Shown here: positions 44,158-55,830 of the stretch, in pieces
Position numbering within the stretch: the first letter of the stretch is position 1
Layout of the letters: every line of letters begins with the position of its first letter
NCBI GenBank assembly: GCA_025266875.1
Contig: JALLLT010000013.1
Location: 1-64,000, forward strand
Length of the DNA: 64,000 nt
Direction of reading: 5' to 3'
DNA from: Fennellomyces sp. T-0311
Lineage: Eukaryota > Mucoromycota > Mucoromycetes > Mucorales > Lichtheimiaceae
Made by a program: the position numbers and the translations under genes
The notes under the pieces: generated by a model
What the model saw: the letters and a program-made list of their open reading frames with translations, nothing else
Told to the model about the DNA's origin: nothing
The model's database searches: none

Positions 44158-46489
44158 TTAAAGAGGAGGCATCTCTACATTTTGCCATGTCTCTTTATTG
44201 TCACCCATCCAGTTCAAGGATTTCTCCTTAATCAGCCCACGGTGGCACCACTCAGCCTTTGGGTGCGTGCGCCAGTACTCAACCATATCCAACACATTAG
44301 CTGGTTCCTGTTGCTGCAAGCCGTGGTGCTCGATGAATGCTTTGATCCCGTCGACAACGCGCTTTCTCCGGCTGAACTTCTTCATTTGATCCTTTCGCCA
44401 CGCAGTACCCCACTGAAGTTCCAGGTCCTTGATAGCAGGATGACCGGACAAACCGTCGTGATATTCACGCCAAAGATCCTGTACAGTCTTCACGCCGTCG
44501 CTTATTCTGTAGAATGGTGGCTGGGGGGTGGAAGAGGTGTCGACAAAGGACGAAGCAGCAGCAGCAGTGGAAGTGAACGGTGCCGTGGAAGCAGGAGGAA
44601 AGGACGTCGAAGCAGAGGCAGTAGTGGAAGTAAGTGGCGTTGTGGCAGGAGGAAAGGAGGCCGAAGTAGTGGCAGGAGTAGAAGTGGATGGTGTCCATTG
44701 CACCGAGATCGTGAGACGTCCATTTGCAAGGTCACCCATGAACTGGTTGAACACTTGCGTATGCTCTTCGAGCGACTCCGTAATGCGATTCAGTCGTTGA
44801 GATATATCCGCGTACATCTGTTGAAGGTACGTATGCAAGTGCGGCATTGCTCTAGACAGGGTGAGATCCTCTGGTGGTGGGGAATCGTCAATGGATCTTT
44901 CGAGGTTACTGGAAGTTCAAAAGATACTTAGTAAGTATGTATATCTTCTACAACTGGTATTATACTTACGCTGCAAAATCCAGGTAACTTGGATCTCTGA
45001 AGATGTCTGCTTTCCAAATAGATAAGTGCGGGTGGCGTTTCCTCATCGGCACGGAATCCTGCAAGAATGTTATACGTAAAGCACGTAACATCTTCAGGAA
45101 CCCATCGGCGGCAACACTCCCATCACCTTGGCCTTGGTTAATTCTCTCTTGTCGCTCCTCAATCCAAGGGAAAACTTTTTGCTGCAATGACTCGGGGGGT
45201 TGGACGGTATCACGGGGCAACCAGAAAGTCTTTCCGTTGGGATCAAACTTTGCCATAGCTCGCAACAGACGCCGTGGTAGGTTTGTCAGATATGATCCTT
45301 CCATCGCATCGTTTGTCCACCGCCCAGCTCGTCGAATCGCAGAATCACCGGCCTCGCCCAGATCAGCCATTTTTGCACCCGACTTTCTACCTGCGTGCGT
45401 AATAGATGTTGATCTGATATTGCACTCGTTGAACGCCTTCTTGAAAGCTCTGGAATGAGCAGCTGGCGTCATACTTTGGGTGAGGTCGACAGAATCACGG
45501 CTCTCGCTACTGCACAGCTTGATATCGAACCAGTCTTCACGCTCCATCATTTTGGGAAAGTCTTCCTTGCGAACGTGCCAGCGGTAGAAAAAGTAAAGAC
45601 CGAGTGCCATCCAAAGACAAGTTTCAACCTGTGCACATCGAATGGCTGATCCGTGCTCGACTTTACCAAACTGATTTGTCTTTCCATGAAACAAAAGCAG
45701 AACCAAACAAGGGCATTGGATATCAGGCGTAGGTCCTTCTCCTTGGAGGGGAATCGTGTGGATGTCGGCAAACTCGAGCTCTCGAACATTGTCGCCACGC
45801 ATGAGCGCAAAGTGCGACACAAGCATCATGACTGCATTGCGATAGTGCTCGGGCTTGTCCTTCACCAGAAAGTAATCGATGACTCTAGTCAATTCTTCCA
45901 TTGTTGAGTACCCATCCAAAATGGACCCGGCAGCACGGTCTTCATAGTTTGTTTTGCGTCTCTTGGCTTGCTTTTTCTTGGAGTTTTTAAGCAGTGACTT
46001 GACGTCTGGAATTCGCGGATGGTTGGTCACAGTGTTCGTGTTGTTGCTACATTGGTCGTGAAAGAGCTTGGTGATCGCACTAACGTACTGTTCGATGGAG
46101 CTAAAGCCGAGTACGTTCTCTCGGTCAGCGGCCAGTTCTGGGTCGTCAGTATCCGCTTCACCACTTGGGTCTTCGTTGGTAACACCTTCCGATTGCTTTT
46201 CGTGCGTAGATCGACGGAGCCTCGTAAGGACCTGTATACGTAGAAGAGTATATAATATATGAGCGAAAAGTTCATATACATCTGCTTCTGTACTTACATA
46301 TTCTTCCAGAAATAGGTGCAGTTTGTCGCCGTTGACTTGATAACGAGTAGTGACTTGGAAGGGCTTTGTGTCGCACCATGAACAAAACTCACTCATTTTT
46401 GGATAGTATGCAAGCTTGGTGGAATTGGGACGAAGCGCCTGCGTCGTGGCTTGCGTACGCTGTCTTGATTGTTGCATGGCCAGGTTCAT
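44158..46489 (-). mobile_element. Crypton: tyrosine recombinase with GCR1_C DNA-binding domain
   Basis: Cryptons are DNA transposons that move by a tyrosine recombinase without reverse transcriptase. Exons 46489-46298, 46231-44970 and 44908-44158 join to 734 residues without a stop. The recombinase core shows the first Arg in HFALMRGDNVRELEF, the H-x-x-R box in SITHAGRKSGAKMADLG, then RRAGRWTND and the Tyr in EGSYLTNLPRR. A Thr/Ser/Pro-rich linker leads to a C-terminal GCR1_C-type domain (ISDGVKTVQDLWREYHDG, LELQWGTAWRKD, FSRRKRVVDGIKAFI), the usual Crypton layout. The first intron (46232-46297) is 66 bases, stop-free and in frame. No terminal repeats are expected for this class and none is seen. 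The coding sequence looks intact; the ends of the element are undetermined. Confidence 0.88.
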
Positions 46490-46705
46490 TTCAGCGACAT
46501 TACGAGGACCAGGTCTATGGGCCGGTTGGCTGCTAGTCTGGTCTTCAACAGGCTCCTCAGATGGCGAGGGATTGAGGTTGTATAAAGCAGATACGTTGTC
46601 ATATTGAGGTTTTCAGTCTCAGAAAACGTTTGTGAGAACAAGTGCAACTGAGCCACTTGGTGCCCCTTCTTTTCCTCTCGCCCTCAAACGCCCCGGCAAG
46701 CGATT

Positions 46706-48962
46706 ATGGCCTCGAAACACGCTACTCAGTTTTCTTGTAAGTGAATGCTCTGAGAGATGCGAGAAAAGGTCCTGATTGCTCATACTATTTTTCCACGCAA
46801 GATCGATCGCAAAAGGAGCTGACAGTTTGGTCTGGCTACCCGGATTATAAGCCCATCAAGGGCTTCGAGAAGTAAAATATTATTTGGCATGGAAGCATGT
46901 TGAAGGACCCGAATACTCAACAACTGATAGACCAGAGACCACCACCAAGACGTTTCAGTACAGCAAGCATGGCCACGCGTATGCCTATGCAACCAACGAG
47001 AGGTACTTTTTTGAAAACTTGCCAATAGGGGAACAGATGACTCAACCGTATAATTAGCGTCAAGGTGTTTGATGCATCGTCGCTGAAGCAATTGTGCGAG
47101 ATCAAGCAGGCCGCAGTGGTTGATCTGTGGTTCTCGCCCCAGGGTAGCTATCTCGCAACCTGGCAACGTCCGAGTAAGTCTGTGCATTTCCAAAGGAGGA
47201 AAATCGGAAGGCTAATGGTGGCATAGCAAAACTGGAGGATGGTTCTGGTAGCAAGAACTTGGTGATTTGGGATGCCAAGACGGGCACGCAGCTCGCGTCA
47301 TTTTCGCAAAAGTCACTTAACAACTGGTATGTGCACGCATGTTGCCATAGTAGCACACTCTGACACAAATGGACTTGCAGGAACTTCCAGTGGACGGACG
47401 ACGAAAAGTACTGTGCTCGGATGGTAACGAACGAGGTTCAGTTCTGGGAGAGCAAGAACGCTGGCAAGGCGGTCTGGGCTCGTCTCAAGCTGGAGGGTGT
47501 GGCCAAGTTTTCGCTGAGCCCTGGCAAGTCGCCCGCCGTGGCTGTTTTCATTCCTGAACGTAAAGGCGCACCGGCCATTGTCCGCATGTACAGTATCCCC
47601 AATTTCAACCAGGCGCTCTCCAACAAGACCTTCTATAAGGCCGATAGCGTGCAAATGTTCTGGAACGATCTGGGCACTAATTTGCTGGTGCTGACCCAGA
47701 CTGACGTGGACAAGACCGGCAAGTCCTACTATGGCGAGACCAACCTGTACTATCTCGCCGTGGCCGGTAACTTTGACTGTCGTGTGCCTTTGGATAAGGA
47801 GGGTGCAGTGCATGATGTGACTTGGGGTCCAGACTCGAAAGAGTTTGTGGTTGTCTATGGATGTATGTTTCTTTTACGTTTGCCAGGGTAGGCACGAAAG
47901 CTCACATGTTGGATATATAGCCATGCCCGCCAAGACAACGCTGTTCGATCACCGCGCCAATGCCATCTTCACCTTTGGCATTGATCCTCGAAACTTTGTG
48001 CGATATAATCCCCAGGGCTGCATCATTGCCGTCGCCGGTTTCGGTAACTTGAACGGTACGATCGACCTATGGGACCGCAAGTCCTTGAAGAAGATCAACA
48101 CCTTTAGTGCACCGAATGCATCACACTGCGAATGGTCCCCGTGCGGTCGATATATCATGACGGCCACCTTGACACCCCGTCTGCGTGTGGATAACGGCTT
48201 CAAGATGTGGCACCACAGTGGAAGCTTGATTTATGAGGAGAACGTGGATGAGTTATTCCAAGTTGGCTGGCGCCCGGAGCCTCCGTCTGAATTCCCAGCC
48301 ATGCGCTCACCATCGCCTCCTCCAAAGCCCATCAAAATCAACGCAGGCAACAACGCTGCTGCTGCCTCACCAAAGCCTGCAGGAGCTTATCGTCCTCCAC
48401 ATCTGCGTGGTACCACGACCGCTACCACCACCTTGTCTCAGGTAAAATATATGAGCGCGAAGTGGAGAGCATATGGAAGCTAACCCGCTGGTTATAGCGT
48501 GAAGCCGCTTTGAGTGGCCGCGGTCCTTCTGTTGGCGGACAACGTAAAGTGCCTGGTGCACCGGCTGGTAAGTTGCTTTCGTTTGCACGGAAGGCGTGTC
48601 ATCTCATTTTGTATGCTAGGCAAAAACAAGGGCAACAGCAACTCGAATGGTGGCGGTCTCACCAAATGTAAACTCAAACTTTACTGTGTAATGAGCTAAG
48701 CACTGACATTTCCATATCATAGCGACGGCTGTCACCTTGACGCCAGAGGAGAAGCAAAAGAAGATTAGAAACCTAGAAAAGAAGTTGCGGCAGATTGCCG
48801 AGATCCGTGACAAGCAGAGCCGAGGGCAGAAACTGGATCCAGCTCAGGTACGCTTTTGGAAGATCAAGGGAAACGACATACTAACGATGTGTGCACGTAC
48901 AGCTTCAAAAATTGACTGTGGAGGCGAGTGTCATGAGAGAAATCGCCGCACTTCGCGAATAG
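46706..48962 (+). CDS. Eukaryotic translation initiation factor 2A
   Basis: eIF2A is a cytoplasmic WD40-like propeller protein that can deliver initiator Met-tRNA to 40S subunits under special conditions. ATG 46706 (MASKHATQFS) is followed by many small exons. The first joins read SQKELTVWSGYPDYKP, then TKTFQYSKHGHAYAYA. Propeller strands include DLWFSPQGSYLATWQRP, NWNFQWTDDEKYCARMV, VHDVTWGPDSKEFVVVYG, YNPQGCIIAVAGFGNLNGTI and HCEWSPCGRYIMTATLTPR, with the family hallmark FKMWHHSGSLI. A Pro-rich linker with AYRPPHLRG and a basic coiled C-terminus (TPEEKQKKIRNLEKKLRQI, LQKLTVEASVMREIAAL) complete the standard layout. The stop is at 48960-48962. Small introns around 47176-47226, 47865-47922, 48440-48499, 48568-48620, 48670-48722 and 48848-48901 are inferred from GT-AG ends and frame. 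Confidence 0.94.
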
Positions 48963-49499
48963 TTCAAAGGCACAATAAAAGAATGAAGACTGGCATTTTC
49001 TTTGTAGAGAGACAACGGGTTTCTGAAGCTATTATGACGGATGCGATGAACCAGCTGCCTTGACACCGGCAACAGCTGTGACTTTGGCTCCGCGTTATTA
49101 TTAGGGCAGTGATGATTACATGTATAACTACAACAATATATAGATTGAAATGGGAAAAGTGGCTGATCAAGTGATGAATCAAAAAGTGTGCTGGAAAAAA
49201 GGCGCTGGGAAAGGGGATCATGCGCTACAAAATCGCTCGCCTCAACCCATGGCGTTATATACAAATATGTCTCCCATGAGAAAAAACGTTGAAGAGGGGG
49301 GTTCCTTTGTGGATAGACAGAAAAAACAAGGCGGAGTAGAGCGAGTATATGGGGGGATGGTGGGTATGGAAAGAAGAAAAAGAAACGCAACGTCATTTAC
49401 ATGACACGACGATTGACTTGTGCAACGTTGGATGACGAAAACTTGTACCTGCAGAAATAGTCAATATACGTAATCAAGCAGCGTGCGACCTGCACACAA
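48963..49499. other. 3' intergenic region between convergent genes
   Basis: 537 bases between the stops of eIF2A (+) and the transcription factor gene (-). Purine-rich runs (49273-49390) are present and no gene is seen. Confidence 0.5.
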
Positions 49500-51875
49500 T
49501 TACCTCCAGTTTTTCATGTCTGGCTGCGGGTCGACCACCATGGCACATTCAGACGGTGAGATGTCCTGCATCTTGACTGAAACCATGGGCTCCTTGTGTG
49601 CTAGCAGACTCTGTTGATGCATATGCGGCGAGTTGGGAAGGGTATCGTTGAAGCCCGTCAACACACATGGAGACGTCGATGACGTGGGCACGTACGAGAA
49701 GAACTGGTTCAACAGTCGAATACCGCCATCATCATCCATGGCATCATCTTGCGCAGCCATCCCGTGCTCTGCCAAGAACTCGTTCAAGCACGCGGTCAGA
49801 TCGTTGGGAAGACCCTGGTAGTTGTGGCTGTTGGATCCCATCACACGGATGATGCGATGAATCATGGACTTGGCATGATGTCGACACTCCTCGTCCTCCT
49901 TTGTGAGTGCATTGCGGCAGTAGATGGTGGATGCTTGATATATGCAGTTGATGAATTGCTGGCACACGCACCAACCGTACCGTTCAGAAAGTAGCTCGGC
50001 GATCACAACAATACGATTGGCCGCGTCCGTACATATTGCTCGCGAACGATCCGTGCGTTGCTGCGGCAATGGTTGCTGACTTGATGGGGATGCCGGGCTG
50101 CTGGGTGAATCGAGAGGCGGTGTGGACGGAGAAACGGCTCGGCTATTCGACAGGAAGGTTTTGTGAAGCAAGATCCACTGGGTCTGATACTGCAACATCA
50201 GCAACAAACCCGACTGTGCTTGCAGAATCTCTGGTGGCATAGGATGTCGTTCGCGTGGACATCCTATAGGAGTGGCTACGGGAGATGAAATGGGTTTCGG
50301 TTGTGGATCGACTCGATAGTAATCTGGAAGCCGGTCAAACCACTGTGCTAGGGCAACCTCGATCGCTTGCACCCGCTTGGCCCAACGCAGTGGCAACTCG
50401 CCTGTCGTGTGATGATGTTTTTGCTGCTGCTGCTCGTAGTCTCGCAGTATTCGACGCGTTCGTTTACCGATGCGAGCCAGCTCTAACGCATGGACAAAAT
50501 ACGTTTCCTTGACAACCATGTTTTCGTTGCACCCTGCCTCGCCGTTACGCTGTAGCACCTTGTTCAATTCAATGATCTCGTAAAAGTCAATGTCGCAGTT
50601 GTTATCCATCACGAGATCCGGATCGCCTGAGTAGATCGCAGTCGTTACATCGTTGTAGTAAAGCACCATATACAGCTTTAAGTATTGCTTGCGAAGAATG
50701 CGATCGGTAGGCAGTTTGGATCGTTGGTGCATGCCCATTTCGAGCATCATTCGGAACGCCAGGCTGATATAAATACGTGCTTGCGAATGCCGCTTGCAGA
50801 CCATACAAAACATGGCGAGATTCATCAGTGTTTCGAGAGTCGCACAGTCGGGTGAGTCAAAGAACTCCATGAGAGATTCCCGAGCACGGTCATAGTAGTA
50901 ATAGGCGATATCCAGTGCGTTGTTGCATGCGTTGTTGTCATGGCGAATAACGTGCAAGAACACAATGGCTAGACCAGAGTCGATGCACACCTGGTTCCGC
51001 TTTGGATCGCCTGACCGGTCCCAAAAGGAATACCAGTCGCATGTGAACTTGGGGTGAAGACAATCCCAGAACACTTGGCCGATGTAGTTGAGCACACTAG
51101 GAGAAACGTCTTCAGTGAGGCGACTAAGGTTCATCTCACAGTGCTTGTAGTTCTCGAGACAGGTCTGCGGACGTCGCCCGATCGCTATGTGCCAATATTC
51201 CGTTGATGGATCAGTCTCGAGTGGATCAACCCAAACCGATACCGACGATGATGATGATGCTGAAGCCAGTTCGTCTGTTTCCTCCTCAGCGTCCGTTTCA
51301 CTGCTGCTGGACGATGCTGGCGTAGACGATGTTGGCTCTTCTGCAAGCACGCGTATTTTGCGCACAGCTTCGACAAGTTGCTCTATGGACGTAATATTGG
51401 TTTCGAGACGTAGCGAATTCCCTGGCTGGAACGACAGACTCCACTGCATCGAGCGGTCCTCGACTTTCGGCTCACTGCCTGCCTGAGTCCACGGCAGTGA
51501 CTGAAACAGCTGGGGTGCAATTTGAGATGCCGATGTTGTTGTTGCTACTGGTGCTGGTGGCTGCTTCTGCTGTTGCTCTTGTTCCTTTTTCTCCAAAGCC
51601 ATTTCTTTTCGTCGTTTATCAAATTGGCGCGAGGCCTTATCGAGCTCTTTTGTCATACGTGCAAGCACGGGCGTCGTTTTCTCGATCCACGACTCGATTT
51701 CGTAAAACGTTATTTGAAGCGACTCTAGATCATCCTGCTGCGACTTCTTCTCCTTGGCAGCGGTCCGCGCTTCTGCCGTCGCTGCTGATTTCTGATGCTG
51801 CTGTTTAGACCGTTTATTGGATGAGCGAAGGCCTGTGTTTGTGTGTCCATCGTTCTGCTTTGTCGATGTCCGCAT
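49500..51875 (-). CDS. Fungal-specific transcription factor domain protein without a visible zinc cluster
   Basis: ATG 51875 (MRTSTKQNDG) gives 791 residues. The N-terminus is basic, followed by a predicted coiled coil (FYEIESWIEKTTPVLARMTK then REMALEKKEQEQQQK) and acidic Ser-rich stretches. From about residue 250 the fungal_trans middle homology region appears (HPKFTCDWYSFWDRSG, CIDSGLAIVFLHVIRHDN, LMNLAMFCMVCKRHSQARIY, FRMMLEMGMHQRSK, RKQYLKLYMVLYYNDV). Most such proteins carry a Zn2Cys6 cluster at the N-terminus; none is found here or within about 600 bases upstream. A strong pyrimidine tract and CAG (around 51900-51960) precede the ATG, so an intron in the 5' UTR or a coding upstream exon is likely. 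Acting as a nuclear regulator, possibly through a partner, is inference. Confidence 0.8.
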   Translation of the reverse strand: MRTSTKQNDGHTNTGLRSSNKRSKQQHQKSAATAEARTAAKEKKSQQDDLESLQITFYEIESWIEKTTPVLARMTKELDKASRQFDKRRKEMALEKKEQEQQQKQPPAPVATTTSASQIAPQLFQSLPWTQAGSEPKVEDRSMQWSLSFQPGNSLRLETNITSIEQLVEAVRKIRVLAEEPTSSTPASSSSSETDAEEETDELASASSSSSVSVWVDPLETDPSTEYWHIAIGRRPQTCLENYKHCEMNLSRLTEDVSPSVLNYIGQVFWDCLHPKFTCDWYSFWDRSGDPKRNQVCIDSGLAIVFLHVIRHDNNACNNALDIAYYYYDRARESLMEFFDSPDCATLETLMNLAMFCMVCKRHSQARIYISLAFRMMLEMGMHQRSKLPTDRILRKQYLKLYMVLYYNDVTTAIYSGDPDLVMDNNCDIDFYEIIELNKVLQRNGEAGCNENMVVKETYFVHALELARIGKRTRRILRDYEQQQQKHHHTTGELPLRWAKRVQAIEVALAQWFDRLPDYYRVDPQPKPISSPVATPIGCPRERHPMPPEILQAQSGLLLMLQYQTQWILLHKTFLSNSRAVSPSTPPLDSPSSPASPSSQQPLPQQRTDRSRAICTDAANRIVVIAELLSERYGWCVCQQFINCIYQASTIYCRNALTKEDEECRHHAKSMIHRIIRVMGSNSHNYQGLPNDLTACLNEFLAEHGMAAQDDAMDDDGGIRLLNQFFSYVPTSSTSPCVLTGFNDTLPNSPHMHQQSLLAHKEPMVSVKMQDISPSECAMVVDPQPDMKNWR

Positions 51876-54216
51876 ACCCACCAAGCCAAGAGGAAATGCT
51901 GAAAAGGGAAAAGTTGGAAAAAAAGGAAAAGAAGAAAGAGAAAGAGAAAAAGAAACACGCACACACACGCTAAACAACAAAGGGCGACACAGACAACACA
52001 CAGCGGCGGATATAGGAACGGTTTTCTAATTTTGGGTTTAAGGTTACCTGAATGTAACGAACAATTGATGACGACCCTATAAACCATTGGTCCACGAGCA
52101 ACTACAGAAAGCGATCCCCCGCTCACATCCCTCTGACTCACTCTTTTTTAAGACTGCCACTTGAATTCGCAGCAAAAGCAAAAGATATCATATCAACGGG
52201 CCGAAGTACCGTTACCGGATTATCGTTTTGCCTCTGTCTGGAACCACGCAAAGAAGGAAACCCCGCGATCTTGGTATTCCCAGGCACACGCAATTGTTAT
52301 GGATCGATCTGAAAAGCTTACAGTTTACGTTCTGGTACACGAGATGCAAGAGTAACGTGGCATGAACGCACTCATTATTATGCTCCGCCTGAATACGCTC
52401 TTGTTCACTCTTTCTCCACACATGCGCGCACATAGACACACACTGCGAACGCTGATTCTAGCCGATCTGGCCTGCTTTACAATTATAGACGCGTCACTGC
52501 ATGCTTTGTTGCCATTCTACTCAGAACTTTTTAGGGTAAAAGAAACGCCGCATTTTTTAGATTGCTTGCATTGACTGGGAGTGAATTTGCCGCTCAAGAT
52601 GACTAATCGCTCGATTTATCGCTCATCCAGTCTACCTCGAACCTTCCTATATTTTGATACGAAATAGCTCGTATGGTTCGATAACCGATGGGGGCCCCGG
52701 GCGCATGAAAGCCGCAGTGATCGGGAAAGTAGGCCTGTGCATAATAAGCACGATACTTGTCTCGATCGGATTATCGCATTAAGAAAGGAAAATAAAGAAA
52801 CAACTCGTGGGGAATGTGTTGCACAAGTTGCTGCATCTTTATTTATAACAGGCGCTTGCTTGTAATATTTACATAAAAAGAATGTCAATACATTACAAAC
52901 CTGCAAGCGTGATGGCATATCTTGACTACGAATGCCCACAAGCTTCAGATGCGGCGAGGAAAAAAGATCGCGTGTCGCTAAAAAAAATATCGCCTGGCCT
53001 AGTATAGCGAGTTATTTACGGTGTGGAGCTTGCATAACTATTTAGACAACACGGGCCTGATGCGTGGACAAGTGCAAAAGAATCTGTTAAGATACTTCAG
53101 CACCTGTATTCGTCTTGAAGAAAGTCAGTTGTGTGCCATCCCGACAAAGTCCCAAAATTTAAGCTTATCATCAAGATCAGAAAAAAATGACGCAACTCGT
53201 ATTTACTGACAATCTTGAATGAGTCGGGCTATTTAGAGCAGCTGTGCATTTGCCATTTGCTCGTGCCATGTGGACAACACAGCAATGAACAGCCAGCCGC
53301 GGCGATGAAAATAAAAAGAGAGTTTAATGGATTACCGAATTTATCTGCAGATCCACCATTGATACGATCAAGTCGTACAAATGTTCCTTTTCTGTACTTT
53401 TAGGCATAACCACCACCAGCTTATGGAAAGCGGTCTGTTGCTGGGTATACAAGTTTAATACAACCCCTCATTTATTTATATGACCCTATCGGATCCTATA
53501 CAGCTTTCGCGGGAGTGCGGACGTACTACCGCTCAGTATGTGTCACTGCTGCTGCATTTAAGAGCGGCAAAATATTCAAATCCGAGAATCGTGTATCCTC
53601 TTGGATTGTTTATTTGGCACAAAGCGCCTTATCTATTCACGCCCAAGCTAAACTGGCCTACTACGTACCACTTTGTATCTTTATTTAAGTAGAAGTCATG
53701 CTTAATTTTTTACTGGGGTGGTTCGAGACCCTTTCTTACTAAACTGTCGAATGTAGCCATCATGGGAATACCCTTGACTTAGGCACCCGTCTTTTTGATA
53801 GGAGTATTGTTCTTAGTTAAATATCATTTAAATAGGCTATGAATGCTACACTCGTTTCTCTGCCTAGGAGGTGAAGGCAGCTTAAATTTAGTGGCAGTAC
53901 ACAAAGAACATGTTAATGGAAAAAATGATAAGCAGAGAATGCATGGAAAGTGATTGTTGTATGAAAGCGATAAAGGAGACTAAATTTTAGAAGACCGGAT
54001 ATCTAATGTGACTTTTAGCCATGGTGCCAATTAAAGCAGTATGTATATCGCTAATGATAATTAGAAGAGACTCAACGTCATACTCAAGTTATTGAGGATC
54101 TCACTTATCCTACAACAGGAGAAGAAGACTGTTACATAATTATTGCATTTACTATACGTATAATACGTATGAGTGAATTCCCTGTAAAGATTCTTCAAAA
54201 TTATCAACGAACTATA
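51876..54216. other. Gene-poor region upstream of the transcription factor
   Basis: 51890-51970 is a pyrimidine tract on the minus strand, probably the 3' end of an intron of the transcription factor gene, with a GTAACC donor near 52045. Beyond that only short frames of low quality occur. No repeat, RNA gene or conserved domain was recognised. Confidence 0.5.
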
Positions 54217-54468
54217 TCAACATGCCAAAGCACGTTGAAGAAAGCGCACCAAATCTTTGTGTACATTGCCGTCGAACAGCACAAGAGTCCGATCTACGTG
54301 GAACTGATGCTTCGGATACGGTCTGGGTGAGAATTCGATCGATCCATTTGATTGGACAGATTGGGACCGTTGATGCGAAGGATAGGGTCTGCCGTAGATG
54401 ATTGAACCACAAAGAAGCAACAGCGGAACCAAGGTACAAACTATCCAGTGAATGGACTTACATGCCAA
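54217..54468 (-). CDS. Possible exon of a small secreted protein
   Basis: About 83 codons open on the minus strand. They begin with a signal-peptide-like stretch (IHWIVCTLVPLLLLCGSII), followed by a mature part with the motif RPYP twice and an Arg/His-rich end. No ATG is in frame at the beginning, so an upstream exon would be needed. No family is recognised, and chance cannot be excluded. Confidence 0.25.
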   Translation of the reverse strand: MACKSIHWIVCTLVPLLLLCGSIIYGRPYPSHQRSQSVQSNGSIEFSPRPYPKHQFHVDRTLVLFDGNVHKDLVRFLQRALAC

Positions 54469-54799
54469 TATGGGTTTGTATCTGGAAACCTATGACATGA
54501 TAACCCATGCTCAACAGTAAGCATTAAAAATCGAAATATATGAATGATCCAATGCAATACATAATAGTATATGCATATAAACTTCATTTCCTGTAGCACC
54601 ACTCTCTTTAACGACGGCTTTTGTGTATATTAAGAATTTGTTTTCGAAGCCGTAAAAGGCAAAAGAAAGTTAGTATCGATATTTCTATCGACACCTTGCT
54701 TTCAGCTTCGACCCGCCGTAGTAAACGGCTAGTTCGAACCACCACAGCGTTTGGCAAGAAAGCCTCATCGTCGAGAGCAATCCCTTTAGCGACATAACA

Positions 54800-55830
54800 G
54801 CATAGTCTTCACTTAATTCTTGAGATTATTGGCTTGGTGGCTGGTTTGTTGCCCACAGGCATATCCAGCTTGGACTCGGCGGCTAATTCCGAAACATTTG
54901 CACGACCATACGAATCAAAAGATAGACGAAGGTGCCACCAATTTACTGGGACAATCTAGATACCCCAAAATATTGTCAAGATACGCCAGAGCCTTGAATC
55001 CAAGAGCATCACCAATGGTCTGCGGCAATGAGGCAATGCCAGGGACATGGAAACGAAAACCAGGTAGGGCTGGTGAGGCTGGGATCGCGCATAAAGATGG
55101 TTCGATTGCCAAATTGAACAGTAAAGCAGACAGTGGATCGCCTTGACGGAGCCCTCAGTATTGCGAGCAAGGCATGACACCAACGCGGATGGAAACCCGA
55201 ACCAAATGAGACAGGCTTAAAGGTATTGCGGAAGTATATGGTCGTATGCTTTCTCCTGATCCCAATAAATGCCAATTTAATCCAGTTTTTTTTTTTTTTT
55301 TGGCGTTTAGCCATATCCACTACCAGTATAGCCGTGATACCGTTGCCCACAATGAAATGGTTTATAAGGAACACGGTTTGATGGGAATCAATGAGGTCTG
55401 GCATAACGAGATTGAAGTGGTTGACAAGTAGACGAGCGAAGAACTTTACATCAGCACATATTCATGAGACAGGATGCCAATTTTTGGCAAGACACTGTCT
55501 TCGTTCTTTGGCATCTGAATGACCACAGATCGTTTCCAGGATACTGGGATGCGGCTCTGGAGCAAGGTCATGTTGAGAACATCCAAAAACAGTTGGCGAA
55601 CAAAAGCAGATTCCGCAGAGATACTGAAGCGACTCATAGGAGATACCGACGATACCAGGGCAGCTGCGACAAAGTGTGTGTTGAAGATCCCTTGGTGAGA
55701 TCGTTCTCAGTCCACTGTTGGGCCAGTGTCAAGGGCATAGCTACTGGAATGATCGCTGAGGGTGGTATATTGGACAATACCAAAATGATATCAGGCTGAG
55801 ATACTGGGTTGCAGTGTATAGTTTGCGGTA
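54800..55830 (-). pseudogene. LINE-type reverse transcriptase relic
   Basis: On the minus strand broken frames follow the order of a non-LTR reverse transcriptase. They read ADSAFVRQLFLDVLNMTLLQ-like sequence and RIPVSWKRSVVIQMPKNED (55560-55500), then DLIDSHQTVFLINHFIVGNG (55400-55340). Next come FGSGFHPRWCHALLAILRA (about 55215-55155), a stretch matching LRQGDPLS (about 55140) and a decayed catalytic box AYLDNILGYL near 54965. Frameshifts separate all the pieces and a poly-T run (55287-55301 on the plus strand) interrupts the core. The element is long dead. Confidence 0.65.

Noticed and set aside
44143..44931. 262-codon plus-strand frame rich in Gly, Ser and Arg
   Set aside because: Antisense shadow of the Thr/Ser/Pro-rich linker and GCR1_C domain of the Crypton.
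50285..51808. Several plus-strand frames opposite the transcription factor gene
   Set aside because: Opposite-strand shadows of a long coding frame with no domains of their own.
54720..54750. GTTCGAAC motif resembling a tRNA T-loop
   Set aside because: The flanking bases do not form the T-stem and no A box lies upstream.
54820..55146. 108-codon plus-strand frame
   Set aside because: Lies over the minus-strand LINE reverse transcriptase relic, which explains it.
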